64,000 nt of DNA from Salinimicrobium sediminis (GTDB lineage Bacteria; Bacteroidota; Bacteroidia; Flavobacteriales; Flavobacteriaceae). Within the stretch, counting starts at the first letter, position 1. Each line of letters begins with the position of its first letter. The notes beneath the pieces were generated by a model, which was not told the origin of the DNA, did not search any database, and saw nothing but the letters and a program-made list of their open reading frames with translations. The DNA lies in assembly GCF_900215295.1 (NCBI RefSeq), contig NZ_OCMF01000002.1:372001-436000 (forward strand), written 5' to 3'. Positions 36,083 through 44,557 of the stretch are shown here, piece after piece. The position numbers and the translations under genes were made by a program.

Positions 36083-36503
36083 TGTCTTTCTTTTTCGGAA
36101 GGGTAATGGTAGTCAGTTTTACCACTGAGATAAGATTTTCAGCTTCATCTGTGATCCTGATGTTCCAGAGTTGAGTGGTACGACCTTTATGTAAATAGGT
36201 GGCTTTGGCGTAAACAAACCCTTCAGAAATGCTTTTTAAGTGATTGGCAGAAATTTCAATTCCGCGTACATAATAATCATCGGTATTTAAAAAAACGAAG
36301 CTGGCCATACTACCCACAGTCTCGGCCAGAGCAACGGTCGCGCCTCCGTGCAGCACGCCATCCGGCTGATGGACCTTTGGAGTCACGGGCATTTTTGCGA
36401 TGAGATAATCTTTCCCTACTTCAGAAACCTCGATATCAAGAGTTTCCATGAGGGTGTTTTTGCATATCTTTTTCAACAGCGCGTGAGTTTCCTCTTTGGT
36501 CAT
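36075..36503 (-). CDS. menI: Hotdog-fold thioesterase, probable 1,4-dihydroxy-2-naphthoyl-CoA thioesterase
   Basis: The 142-residue PaaI-type hotdog protein has the core HQPDGVLHGGATVALAETVGS (conserved HGG and the catalytic-type Glu in AET), and NHLKSISEGFVYAKA. ATG at 36503 gives the usual family start; an in-frame ATG at 36542 would add 13 unlikely residues. It is the first gene of the menI-menF-menD cluster, and its overlap with menF supports a role in menaquinone synthesis, hydrolysing DHNA-CoA. General acyl-CoA thioesterase function cannot be excluded. Confidence 0.82.
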   Translation of the reverse strand: MTKEETHALLKKICKNTLMETLDIEVSEVGKDYLIAKMPVTPKVHQPDGVLHGGATVALAETVGSMASFVFLNTDDYYVRGIEISANHLKSISEGFVYAKATYLHKGRTTQLWNIRITDEAENLISVVKLTTITLPKKKDNA

Positions 36504-36550
36504 AGCAAATAGATTGGTTTCTTTGTAAAAGTACAAAACCATCAGATAAT

Positions 36551-37189
36551 ATGGATGAAAAGCAGGTTTCTTATCGCGCTACCAATACCTATAGCACATT
36601 AAACCAACTTACCGACAAAACAGAAAATGTCTGGGTGGTTTTCCACGGCATCGATTACCTGAGCCGCTTTTTCCTGAAGTACTTTCGCCACCTCAACCAG
36701 GAGAAGAATTATATCATTGCTCCCCAGGCACCTTCCAAGTACTACCTCAATGGCAAATATGAGCACGTTGGAGCTTCCTGGGCTACACGTGAAAATACTG
36801 AGCTGGAAATTGAGAATGTGCTGGCATACCTCGATGAGGTCTATGAAAATGAAGGTCTCAAAAGAGCCAAAAACCTTGTACTTTTCGGATATTCCCAGGG
36901 CGTCTCTGTCGTAACCCGGTGGATAGCGAGAAGAAAGATCAGCCCTTCACAACTCATCCTGAACTCGGGAAGAATTCCGAAGGAAATAAAGCCGGAGGAT
37001 TTTGCCTTTTTGGAAGGTACAGAGATCTCCTTCGTCTACGGAACGGAAGATCCTTTTGTGAATAAAGAATTCCTTGAGTCAGAGGAAAAGAGGATACGTG
37101 AGCTATTTCCAAAGAACCTGAAATTTATTCCCTTTGATGGCGGACATGAGGTAAACCAACAAGTCATTATTAAACTGGCGGGAGAATAG
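36551..37189 (+). CDS. Alpha/beta hydrolase (carboxylesterase/phospholipase-like)
   Basis: The 212-residue protein has the oxyanion region VWVVFHGIDYLSRFF, the nucleophile elbow GYSQG (Ser near 119), an acid in YGTEDPF and a His in FDGGHEV, giving a full catalytic triad. Serine hydrolase of the phospholipase/carboxylesterase group; substrate unknown. It is divergent from the menI gene with a 48-bp spacer and ends in a repeat-rich region. Confidence 0.85.
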   Translation: MDEKQVSYRATNTYSTLNQLTDKTENVWVVFHGIDYLSRFFLKYFRHLNQEKNYIIAPQAPSKYYLNGKYEHVGASWATRENTELEIENVLAYLDEVYENEGLKRAKNLVLFGYSQGVSVVTRWIARRKISPSQLILNSGRIPKEIKPEDFAFLEGTEISFVYGTEDPFVNKEFLESEEKRIRELFPKNLKFIPFDGGHEVNQQVIIKLAGE

Positions 37190-37493
37190 GTGCGTAAAAA
37201 GAGCCTGGACCGCTGCGCTGCTAGAGACTAGAGTCAAGACTATTTTGAATCGAAATTCTTTTGGTGTTTTCGTCATCCTGAACTTGTTTCAGGATCCTTG
37301 AGAAGCTGAAACTCCCGAAGCGTCGGGACAGCTTGACGATTCATGTCACCTCGAGCGGAGTCGAGAGGTCTCTTTCAATAATCTTATTTAGTCAGGTAAA
37401 GTTGGCGCGGATTTGTAATCCGTGCCGAGGTCTACCTTCCCCATCCCGACCTGCGCCCCCCCCTCCGCCGGAGGGGACGATTCAAAACAAAAT
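37190..37493. repeat. Mosaic of short palindromic repeats between the hydrolase gene and dnaK
   Basis: No gene. Visible units: ATCCTGAA-N5-TTCAGGAT (37275-37295), CCCGAAGCGTCGGG (about 37314-37327), a CTCGAGCGGAGTCGAGAG unit (about 37351-37368), GGCGCGGAT-N5-ATCCGTGCC (37404-37426) and CCCCTCCG/CGGAGGGG (37460-37476). The third unit also occurs inside menF. Confidence 0.75.
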
Positions 37494-37530
37494 AAAACGC
37501 TGCTCCCGAATAATCGGAAGCAGCGCTTTT
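37494..37530 (-). terminator. dnaK terminator
   Basis: A stem of CGCTGCT (37498-37504) with AGCAGCG (37519-37525), plus an inner CCGA/TCGG; one mismatch. A-rich on the left gives a U-rich tail on the - transcript. Confidence 0.8.
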
Positions 37531-37579
37531 AAAATATTCCCTAGGCTCCCCCTTTTTCAAAGGGAGGCTTGGAGGGGTC

Positions 37580-39520
37580 TTATTTCACCTCTTCGAAGTC
37601 AACGTCTTCTACATCGTCACCTTGCTTGGAGTCACCACCGGCTTGTTGCCCTCCGGCCTGCTGACCGTTTTGAGCTCCCGGTCCACCTTGTGGCCCACCC
37701 GGTTGTCCGCCTTGCTCGGCTTGTGCTTTGTACATTTCTTCAGAAGCTACTTTCCATGCCTCATTGATCTTGTCTAATGCAGGCTGAATAGTTTCTACTT
37801 CTTTAGTCTCATAAGCTTTCTTCAATTCTTCCAAAGCATCTTCGATCGGCTTCTTCTTATCTGCAGAAAGTTTATCACCAAATTCTTTCAGCTGCTTTTC
37901 AGTCTGGAAGATCATAGCATCGGCTTCATTCAGCTTATCTACTTTTTCTTTGGCTTTTTTATCGCTTTCGGCATTCGCTTCAGCTTCCTGCTTCATCTTT
38001 TGGATTTCTTCTTCAGTAAGACCAGATGAGGCCTCGATTCGAATATCCTGAGATTTACCGGTAGCTTTATCAGTTGCGCTTACTTTGATGATACCGTTGG
38101 CATCAATATCAAAGGTCACTTCAATTTGAGGTGTTCCTCTTGGCGCCGGTGGAATTCCGTCAAGGTGGAATCTACCAATTGTTTTGTTGTCATTCGCCAT
38201 TGGACGCTCTCCCTGCAACACATGGATCTCAACAGATGGCTGATTATCGGCCGCAGTAGAGAACACCTGTGATTTCTTGGTAGGAATCGTAGTGTTAGAC
38301 TCGATCAATTTGGTCATCACACCTCCCATAGTCTCGATACCAAGAGAAAGCGGAGTTACATCAAGAAGCAATACATCTTTTACATCTCCTGTAAGTACAC
38401 CACCCTGGATCGCAGCACCAATCGCCACTACCTCATCCGGGTTCACACCTTTAGAAGGTTTCTTTCCGAAGAACTTCTCAACTTCTTCCTGGATCTTAGG
38501 GATACGGGTGGATCCACCAACAAGAATTACCTCGTCAATATCACTTTTTGAAAGTCCGGCATCGCTAAGTGCTTTTTGCACAGGATCCATAGAACGCTTC
38601 ACCAAAGTATCGGCTAATTGCTCGAACTTAGATCTTGTAAGTGTCTCAACAAGGTGCTTTGGTCCGCTAGCGGTAGCAGTTACGTATGGTAGGTTAATTT
38701 CGGTCTGAGAAGAAGAAGAAAGCTCAATTTTAGCTTTTTCCGCAGCTTCCTTCAAACGCTGAAGTGCCATTGGATCTTTTCTTAGGTCGATATCTTCCTG
38801 CTTTTGGAAAGTATCGGCAAGCCAGTCTATGATAACTTCATCAAAATCGTCACCTCCAAGGTGCGTATCACCATTTGTAGAAAGTACCTCAAAAACTCCG
38901 TCTCCCAATTCAAGGATAGAGATATCGAATGTACCACCACCAAGGTCATAAACAGCGATCTTTTGATCCTGGGATTTTTTATCAAGTCCGTAAGCCAGTG
39001 CAGCTGCAGTTGGCTCGTTGATGATCCTTCTCACTTTAAGACCGGCGATCTCACCGGCTTCTTTTGTAGCCTGACGCTGAGAGTCATTAAAGTAAGCTGG
39101 TACAGTAATAACGGCTTCAGTCACATCCTGTCCAAGATAATCCTCGGCAGTTTTCTTCATTTTTTGAAGCACCATTGCAGAAAGTTCCTGCGGAGTGTAC
39201 TTACGTCCGTCGATCTCCACACGCGGAGTATCGTTATCACCTTTTACTACTTTATAAGGAACCCTTCCGGCTTCTTTAGAAACTTCGGAATATTTGTTTC
39301 CCATGAACCTCTTGATAGAGGAAATGGTTTTTTGCGGGTTGGTTACAGCCTGACGCTTTGCAGGATCCCCTACTTTTATTTCGCCTCCTTCTACAAAAGC
39401 AATCACAGAAGGAGTAGTTCGTTTTCCTTCGGCGTTAGGTATAACCGTTGGCTCGTTACCTTCCATTACGGCAACACAGGAGTTGGTAGTACCTAAGTCG
39501 ATTCCAATTATTTTACTCAT
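37580..39520 (-). CDS. dnaK: Hsp70 chaperone DnaK
   Basis: The 646-residue protein has the Hsp70 N terminus [58 protein letters not shown], and a substrate domain with [20 protein letters not shown]. The C terminus is Gly/Gln-rich and ends [12 protein letters not shown], the typical tail. It folds proteins with DnaJ/GrpE, which are not in this window. A sigma-54-like element and TGTCA palindromes lie upstream, suggesting stress control. Confidence 0.98.
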   Translation of the reverse strand: MSKIIGIDLGTTNSCVAVMEGNEPTVIPNAEGKRTTPSVIAFVEGGEIKVGDPAKRQAVTNPQKTISSIKRFMGNKYSEVSKEAGRVPYKVVKGDNDTPRVEIDGRKYTPQELSAMVLQKMKKTAEDYLGQDVTEAVITVPAYFNDSQRQATKEAGEIAGLKVRRIINEPTAAALAYGLDKKSQDQKIAVYDLGGGTFDISILELGDGVFEVLSTNGDTHLGGDDFDEVIIDWLADTFQKQEDIDLRKDPMALQRLKEAAEKAKIELSSSSQTEINLPYVTATASGPKHLVETLTRSKFEQLADTLVKRSMDPVQKALSDAGLSKSDIDEVILVGGSTRIPKIQEEVEKFFGKKPSKGVNPDEVVAIGAAIQGGVLTGDVKDVLLLDVTPLSLGIETMGGVMTKLIESNTTIPTKKSQVFSTAADNQPSVEIHVLQGERPMANDNKTIGRFHLDGIPPAPRGTPQIEVTFDIDANGIIKVSATDKATGKSQDIRIEASSGLTEEEIQKMKQEAEANAESDKKAKEKVDKLNEADAMIFQTEKQLKEFGDKLSADKKKPIEDALEELKKAYETKEVETIQPALDKINEAWKVASEEMYKAQAEQGGQPGGPQGGPGAQNGQQAGGQQAGGDSKQGDDVEDVDFEEVK

Positions 39521-39575
39521 AATTCTATAGGTTGTTATTTATTATTTCTGAATTTTTTTGAACAACCTCTTAAAG

Positions 39576-39590
39576 TCAATCATTATGCCA
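39576..39590 (-). promoter_or_regulatory. Sigma-54-like -24/-12 element upstream of dnaK
   Basis: On the - strand TGGCATAATGATTGA: the GG and the GA (consensus GC) are 10 bases apart, as in -24/-12 promoters. One mismatch in the -12 dinucleotide. No TAnnTTTG element was seen for dnaK. Confidence 0.45.
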
Positions 39591-39602
39591 CCTGAAATAA
39601 TA

Positions 39603-39624
39603 TGACAGGATGTCATTTTTGACA
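39603..39624. promoter_or_regulatory. TGTCA/TGACA palindromes upstream of dnaK
   Basis: TGACA-N3-TGTCA (39603-39615) and the perfect palindrome TGTCATTTTTGACA (39611-39624) overlap by one arm. A near-identical site is in the glmM leader. Possible activator or repressor site. Confidence 0.45.
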
Positions 39625-39691
39625 CCTGAATGCGGGCATTTGCTGCAATATTTGGCAAGGATTTTTATTCTGAAATTGCTGAAGGGATTAT

Positions 39692-39699
39692 TACCTTTG
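39692..39699 (+). promoter_or_regulatory. sdaA -7 element
   Basis: TACCTTTG, 17 bases before the ATG at 39717; same sequence and similar spacing as at uvrA. Confidence 0.6.
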
Positions 39700-39716
39700 C
39701 CCGCTAAAGATTGAGA

Positions 39717-41141
39717 ATGGAGAGTATCAGCGTTTTTGACATGCTTAAGGTAGGAGTTGGACCGTCCAGCTCCCACACCCTTGGTCCATGGCGGGCTGCC
39801 GAAAGATGGATCGCGGAATTAAAGGAAGCCGGTAGATTTGATCAGGTAGAAAAAGTAACCATCAACTTGTACGGCTCTCTTTCCCTTACCGGAAAAGGCC
39901 ACGCTACAGATCTGGCTTCTGTGCTTGGACTTTTAGGATATGACCCCGTTACTATACCTGTTGAAAATATAGATCCCGAGATTAATAATATCCAAACATT
40001 TAACCGGCTTAACCTTAACGGGGAACGCAGTATTGACTTTAGCCTCGAAAACGATATCGTGTTCAACAAGAAGTTCCTGCCATTCCACCCTAACGGAATG
40101 AAATTCACTGCGCAGCTTTCCTCCGGAAAAACCACCTCCTCCACCTTCTACTCCATCGGCGGCGGATTCGTGGTAAAGGAAGAACGCAAGAATGCAAAAA
40201 AGCAACTGAAGAAATTTAAGGAGTTTCCGTTTCCTATCGTAAAGGGAACCGACCTGGCTGCATTTTGTAAGCAGGAGAATAAAAAGATCTCCGAAATAGT
40301 TTACGAAAATGAAAAATCCCTTCGGACTGAAGAAGAGATCGACGCCGGACTCAAGGCTATATGGAATGTAATGCTCGAATCTATGTATCTTGGTTGCCAT
40401 ACTGAAGGCACACTACCCGGCGGATTGAACGTACGCCGTCGTGCTCCCGATTCCCACAAGAAGCTTATCGGAGATTCAAAATATGAGACGAAGGAAGAAT
40501 GGATCGAAGCTATTCGCAATACCGAAGTGAAATTCCGTTCCATCCTGAAATGGGTGAGCTGTTTTGCCCTCGGAGTGAATGAAGTAAATGCTTCTTTGGG
40601 TCGTGTGGTTACTGCACCAACTAACGGAAGTGCCGGAGTTATTCCTGCAGTTCTTATGTACTATTTGACCATCGAAAACCACGACGCCGGATTCGAAAAA
40701 ATAAAACAGTTCCTGCTGGTTGCCGGAGAAATTGGTAGCCTGTTCAAGAAAGGTGCAACCATTTCGGCTGCTATGGGTGGATGCCAGGCTGAAATTGGCG
40801 TTTCCTCCTCCATGGCCGCCGGAGCATTAACCGAAGTCATGGGAGGATCTCCCGAACAGGTAATGATGGCTGCCGAAATAGCCATGGAACACCACCTTGG
40901 TCTCACCTGCGACCCCATCGCCGGACTTGTCCAAATCCCCTGTATCGAAAGAAATTCCATGGGTGCCATTAAAGCCATCAACGCCGCCGAAATGGCGATG
41001 GACGCAGATTCCATCCACGCCAAAGTTCCTCTTGACAAAGTTATCGAAACAATGTGGGAGACAGCGAAAGATATGAACTCCAAGTACAAAGAAACCTCTG
41101 AAGGGGGACTGGCCGTGAGGGTGAGTTTGAGTGACTGTTAA
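39717..41141 (+). CDS. sdaA: L-serine ammonia-lyase (single-chain, iron-sulfur type)
   Basis: The 474-residue protein joins the beta (SISVFDMLKVGVGPSSSHTL) and alpha (APTNGSAGVIPAVLMYY, SSSMAAGALTEVMGG) domains. Cysteines for the [4Fe-4S] cluster are in GGCQAEIG, GLTCDP and IPCIERN. It converts L-serine to pyruvate and ammonia. ATG 39717 follows an in-frame TTG at 39711. It is divergent from dnaK. Confidence 0.95.
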   Translation: MESISVFDMLKVGVGPSSSHTLGPWRAAERWIAELKEAGRFDQVEKVTINLYGSLSLTGKGHATDLASVLGLLGYDPVTIPVENIDPEINNIQTFNRLNLNGERSIDFSLENDIVFNKKFLPFHPNGMKFTAQLSSGKTTSSTFYSIGGGFVVKEERKNAKKQLKKFKEFPFPIVKGTDLAAFCKQENKKISEIVYENEKSLRTEEEIDAGLKAIWNVMLESMYLGCHTEGTLPGGLNVRRRAPDSHKKLIGDSKYETKEEWIEAIRNTEVKFRSILKWVSCFALGVNEVNASLGRVVTAPTNGSAGVIPAVLMYYLTIENHDAGFEKIKQFLLVAGEIGSLFKKGATISAAMGGCQAEIGVSSSMAAGALTEVMGGSPEQVMMAAEIAMEHHLGLTCDPIAGLVQIPCIERNSMGAIKAINAAEMAMDADSIHAKVPLDKVIETMWETAKDMNSKYKETSEGGLAVRVSLSDC

Positions 41142-41143
41142 TC

Positions 41144-41178
41144 AGATGTGAGATATTAGATATTAGATCTGAGAATTG
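41144..41178. repeat. 7-bp-period tract, five units
   Basis: AGATGTG, AGATATT, AGATATT, AGATCTG, AGAATTG directly after the sdaA stop codon. Confidence 0.75.
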
Positions 41179-41209
41179 GACCACCCCGCCCTTCGGGCAA
41201 CCCTTTATT

Positions 41210-41244
41210 AGATTTGAGATATTAGTATTGAGTATTCAGATTTC
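41210..41244. repeat. 7-bp-period tract, five units
   Basis: AGATTTG, AGATATT, AGTATTG, AGTATTC, AGATTTC in exact 7-base phase. Confidence 0.75.
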
Positions 41245-41386
41245 ACAAGGCTCCTCTAATGGCTACGCATTCCCGGTAAAATTTAATTTCCTGCCGCAGG
41301 CAGGATGAACGCGAAGCGGAAGTACAATTAAAAATCCTCTCCTCTCGAAGAGAGTGAACGCGAAGCGGAACATTTCTTCGGAACTT

Positions 41387-41494
41387 CCTCCACCTGTGGA
41401 GGGTTTCGCGCAGCGAAATGTCTCAAACAGCTCCCCTCCTTTTTTTAAGGAGGGGTGGCAGGCGAGAGCCTGTCGGGGTGGTCAGGCGCTGCTC
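41387..41494. repeat. GC-rich hairpin repeat, copy A
   Basis: Shares CCTCCACCT, TTTCGCGCAGCGAAATGTC, CAAACAGCTCCCCTCCTT and AAGGAGGGGTGGC with copies B and C. Perfect 9-bp stem 41433-41441/41447-41455. Confidence 0.8.
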
Positions 41495-41542
41495 CTGCCG
41501 CTGGCAGTGTGAACGCGAAGCGGAACAAAATGAAAACAAACT

Positions 41543-41664
41543 CCTCCACCTTTGGATGGTTTCGCGCAGCGAAATGTCTCAAACAGCTCCCCTCCTTTTT
41601 TAAGGAGGGGTGGCTCCGCCGGGAGGTGGAGACGGGGTGGTCAGGCGCCACACCCGCGCAGCGG
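41543..41664. repeat. GC-rich hairpin repeat, copy B
   Basis: Stem 41589-41597/41602-41610; followed by TCCGCCGGGAGGTGGA and GACGGGGTGGTCAG, which are shared with copy C. Confidence 0.8.
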
Positions 41665-41761
41665 AAGTCGTCCCAACTTTTCTATTTGAAAGTTTTGACC
41701 TTTGGGACCCTCTATCTACAAGTTGCAACCAACCTCACTTAAGCTTTTTTTTAGAATGAAT

Positions 41762-41796
41762 GGAACTTGAGATTTGGGATTTGAAATTTGGTATTT
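41762..41796. repeat. 7-bp-period tract, five units
   Basis: GGAACTT, GAGATTT, GGGATTT, GAAATTT, GGTATTT upstream of the alcohol dehydrogenase gene. Confidence 0.75.
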
Positions 41797-41896
41797 ATCT
41801 TAACGGTACTCTCTTTCCTACCTGCTTTTAACGCTACATTAAAGCTATATGGCATTAATTATCAATAACTTCAACAACCTAAACCATTTAGAAATT

Positions 41897-42901
41897 ATGA
41901 AAGCAGCTCAAGTCCAGGAGAAAGGTGGTGATTTTAAAATTGTTGAACTTGAAAAACCAACCCCAAAAGCAAAGGAAGTACTCATTAAAGTAGAGGCATG
42001 CGGCATTTGTCACAGTGACGCCTTTGTTAAAGACGGAACTTTTCCGGGAATAGAATATCCAAGAGTTCCGGGGCATGAAGTGGTGGGTACGATCGAAGAA
42101 GTCGGCAAGGAGGTAAAAATGTGGAAGAAAGGCCAAAGAATTGGAGTGGGTTGGCATGGTGGGCATTGTTTTGAGTGTGATCCCTGCAGGAGAGGGGATT
42201 TTATCAACTGCCAAAATGCCAAGGTAAGCGGAATCTCCTATGATGGCGGATATGCCGAATATATGACTGCGCCGCAGGAAGCTGTTGCCTCAGTTCCCGA
42301 AGAGCTATCTTCGGCAGAAGCCGCTCCCCTGCTTTGTGCAGGAATAACAGTATACAATGCCTTAAGGAATTCCGGTATCAAACCCGGGGATCTGGTCGCC
42401 GTGCAGGGAATTGGAGGCCTTGGGCATCTGGCTGTTCAGTACGCTGTAAAAATGGGAATGCGCACAGTAGCCGTTTCCCATAGCGACAGCAAAAAAGAAC
42501 TGGCAAAAGAACTCGGGGCTCAGCACTTTATTAATACTGATAAAGAAGATCCGGCGAAGGCACTTCAGAATCTGGGTGGAGCAAGATTAATACTCGCAAC
42601 TGCCCCGGTGAGCAAAGCTATTACTTCGGTAGTTGATGGACTAGGAATCGATGGAAAGCTGCTTATGGTAGCCGCGACGGGAGAACCGGTAGAAGTTTCA
42701 CCAATGCAACTGCTCATGGGTAGAAAATCCCTTTCGGGATGGCCGAGTGGAACTGCTAAAGATTCTGAGGATACTCTTAATTTTAGCGCCCTTACTCAAA
42801 CCGTTCCTAAAATAGAAGAATATCCTCTCGAAAAGGTAAATGAAGCCTATGAGAGAATGATCAGCAATAAAGCGAGGTTTAGGGTAGTGCTTAAACCATG
42901 A
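41897..42901 (+). CDS. Zinc-dependent alcohol dehydrogenase (AdhP-like)
   Basis: The 334-residue medium-chain dehydrogenase has the catalytic zinc ligands CGICHSD and GHE (PGHEVVGTIEEVG), the structural-zinc cysteine set in HCFECDPCRRGDFINC, and a Rossmann motif GIGGLGHLAVQYA. It oxidises alcohols or reduces aldehydes with NAD(P). ATG 41897 is chosen: an in-frame ATG at 41849 would add 16 residues not typical of the family. It is flanked on both sides by repeat-rich spacers. Confidence 0.92.
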   Translation: MKAAQVQEKGGDFKIVELEKPTPKAKEVLIKVEACGICHSDAFVKDGTFPGIEYPRVPGHEVVGTIEEVGKEVKMWKKGQRIGVGWHGGHCFECDPCRRGDFINCQNAKVSGISYDGGYAEYMTAPQEAVASVPEELSSAEAAPLLCAGITVYNALRNSGIKPGDLVAVQGIGGLGHLAVQYAVKMGMRTVAVSHSDSKKELAKELGAQHFINTDKEDPAKALQNLGGARLILATAPVSKAITSVVDGLGIDGKLLMVAATGEPVEVSPMQLLMGRKSLSGWPSGTAKDSEDTLNFSALTQTVPKIEEYPLEKVNEAYERMISNKARFRVVLKP

Positions 42902-42903
42902 AA

Positions 42904-42945
42904 GAGATTTGATTAATGAGTACTAAGTATTGAGTATTGAGATTT
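42904..42945. repeat. 7-bp-period tract, six units
   Basis: GAGATTT, GATTAAT, GAGTACT, AAGTATT, GAGTATT, GAGATTT directly after the alcohol dehydrogenase stop. Confidence 0.75.
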
Positions 42946-43003
42946 TAATCTCCCCAATCTGCCGAAGGCAGGTAAATGCGCAGCGAAATGAAGTACCAGA
43001 CTG

Positions 43004-43125
43004 CCTCCACCTGTGGAGCGTTTCGCACAGCAAAATGTCTCAAACAGCTCCCCTCCTTTTTTCAAGGAGGGGTGGCTCCGCCGGGAGGCGGAGACGGGGT
43101 GGTCAGACCACTCTCCCGCGCAGCG
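43004..43125. repeat. GC-rich hairpin repeat, copy C
   Basis: Stem 43050-43058/43064-43072 and the same flanks as copies A and B, with about 90 percent identity to copy B by eye. Confidence 0.8.
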
Positions 43126-43141
43126 GTTTTGGATAAAAATC

Positions 43142-43169
43142 CCGCAACTCGCAACCCGCAACTGGCAAC
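43142..43169. repeat. 7-bp-period tract, four units
   Basis: CCGCAAC, TCGCAAC, CCGCAAC, TGGCAAC ending at the stop codon of the NTF2-like gene. Confidence 0.75.
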
Positions 43170-43645
43170 TATTTTACCTTCCTCTCCTCACAACCCTCTC
43201 TCCTCCTGGTATCTATCAGGTAAATGATCTTCCATTCTTCATTCTGCTTCAGTAGTTGGAAATTATTCACTCCGCAGTGGCTAAACGTGTCGTTCAGGTA
43301 AAAAGAATAAGGTGTCCAGGCGTTTGCCATGTCACCATCAATTTTAATCACATAATCATGCAGCACCTCTTTAAATTCAGTTTCCAGCGGAATGGCAACA
43401 ATTCCTTTCAGCACCTTTTCAAGTTGTTCATTTACTAGTTTTGTTTCCCCTACCTTGGTTTTGCCAATGGTCTGCACCACAGGATCTTTATAAAAAACCG
43501 ATTTCATAATAATGGAATCCCTGGCATGAAAACCTTCGAAAAATGTATTGACAACTTGTTTAACTTTCTCTTCTTCAGAAGAGTTTTGTGCTACCGCGAA
43601 GATTCCAAAAAGTAGAAAAAAAACACAGGTTATAAGTCTTTTCAT
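43169..43645 (-). CDS. Secreted NTF2/SnoaL-like protein
   Basis: The 158-residue protein has a signal peptide ([20 protein letters not shown]) and an NTF2-like cone fold: a first helix [20 protein letters not shown], a loop with [11 protein letters not shown], and final strands [20 protein letters not shown]. The pocket type suggests ligand binding or a small-molecule enzyme, but no catalytic set is identifiable. It is divergent from panB with a 59-bp spacer. Confidence 0.8.
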   Translation of the reverse strand: MKRLITCVFFLLFGIFAVAQNSSEEEKVKQVVNTFFEGFHARDSIIMKSVFYKDPVVQTIGKTKVGETKLVNEQLEKVLKGIVAIPLETEFKEVLHDYVIKIDGDMANAWTPYSFYLNDTFSHCGVNNFQLLKQNEEWKIIYLIDTRRREGCEERKVK

Positions 43646-43704
43646 GTAATTATGGTTTTGCGGGTAATTTAGTACTTTTACCTGAATTTAAAATCGGTAC
43701 CCCT

Positions 43705-44523
43705 ATGTCAGTCGCTAAGAAAGAATATAAACGCATTACCACGAAGTCCCTTGTTGAAATGAAATCCAATGGGGAGAAGATCTCTATGCTGACTTCCTAT
43801 GACTTCTCGATGGCCAAAATTGTAGATGGTGCAGGGATAGACGTAATCCTGGTCGGCGACTCGGCGAGTAATGTCATGGCGGGGCATGAAACTACCCTTC
43901 CCATCACCCTTGATCAGATGATCTATCATGCGGCCAGTGTGGTTCGTGCAGTAGAGCGCGCACTTGTGGTTGTAGATCTCCCCTTCGGAAGTTATCAAAG
44001 TGATCCGAAAGAGGCTCTGCGCTCAGCGATCAGGATCATGAAAGAAAGCGGCGGACATGCAGTTAAACTGGAAGGCGGAAAAGAGATCAAAGATTCTGTA
44101 AAACGAATTCTCAACGCCGGGATCCCGGTAATGGGCCACCTTGGGTTGACTCCGCAGTCTATATATAAATTCGGCACCTATACTGTGCGTGCTAAAGAAG
44201 AAGCCGAAGCTGAAAAGCTTAAAACTGATGCATTAATGCTGGAAAAAGCCGGTTGCTTCGCACTTGTTCTGGAAAAAGTTCCTGCCAAACTCGCTAAAGA
44301 AGTAGCTGAAAGTCTTACAATACCTGTAATTGGAATCGGTGCCGGAAATGGCGTGGACGGGCAGGTGCTGGTAGTTCACGATATGATCGGGATGACCCAT
44401 GAATTTAATCCCCGGTTTTTAAGAAGGTATCTCGATCTTTATCATGAGATGACAAAAGCATTTGAACAGTACCGGGATGATGTGAAGAGCGGGAATTTCC
44501 CTTCAGATGAGGAACAATACTAA
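43705..44523 (+). CDS. panB: 3-methyl-2-oxobutanoate hydroxymethyltransferase
   Basis: The 272-residue protein has the PanB motifs [34 protein letters not shown] (split over metal ligands), [30 protein letters not shown] and [19 protein letters not shown]. It makes ketopantoate for pantothenate and CoA. An imperfect -7 (TACTTTTA, 43673-43680) precedes it. It may be co-transcribed with the two genes that follow. Confidence 0.95.
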   Translation: MSVAKKEYKRITTKSLVEMKSNGEKISMLTSYDFSMAKIVDGAGIDVILVGDSASNVMAGHETTLPITLDQMIYHAASVVRAVERALVVVDLPFGSYQSDPKEALRSAIRIMKESGGHAVKLEGGKEIKDSVKRILNAGIPVMGHLGLTPQSIYKFGTYTVRAKEEAEAEKLKTDALMLEKAGCFALVLEKVPAKLAKEVAESLTIPVIGIGAGNGVDGQVLVVHDMIGMTHEFNPRFLRRYLDLYHEMTKAFEQYRDDVKSGNFPSDEEQY

Positions 44524-44525
44524 TA

Positions 44526-44553
44526 GTTCAAGGTTCAAGGTTTAAGGTTTATG
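44526..44553. repeat. 7-bp-period tract running into a start codon
   Basis: GTTCAAG, GTTCAAG, GTTTAAG, GTTTATG, followed in phase by GTAGATG, whose ATG (44558) starts the next gene. Confidence 0.75.
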
Positions 44554-44557
44554 GTAG

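Larger units (their letters stand above)
41142..41848. repeat. Repeat-rich intergenic region with heptad tracts and hairpin elements
   Basis: No gene; the open frames here are repeat-derived. It holds three 7-bp-period tracts (41144-41178, 41210-41244, 41762-41796), several copies of GAACGCGAAGCGGAA, and two copies of a GC-rich hairpin element (listed separately). Confidence 0.75.

Noticed and set aside
37333-37767. 144-residue + strand frame between the hydrolase gene and dnaK
   Set aside because: It crosses the palindromic mosaic and continues antisense to the dnaK C terminus; proline-rich and without family match.
39576-39776. 66-residue - strand frame upstream of dnaK
   Set aside because: It covers the regulatory palindromes and the divergent sdaA start; no protein signature.
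41418-41742. Several overlapping open frames (61-95 residues) on both strands
   Set aside because: They are translations of the GC-rich hairpin repeats, with the same peptide appearing twice; not genes.
42913-43255. Open frames over repeat copy C
   Set aside because: Same repeat-derived translation as the copies near 41.5 kb.
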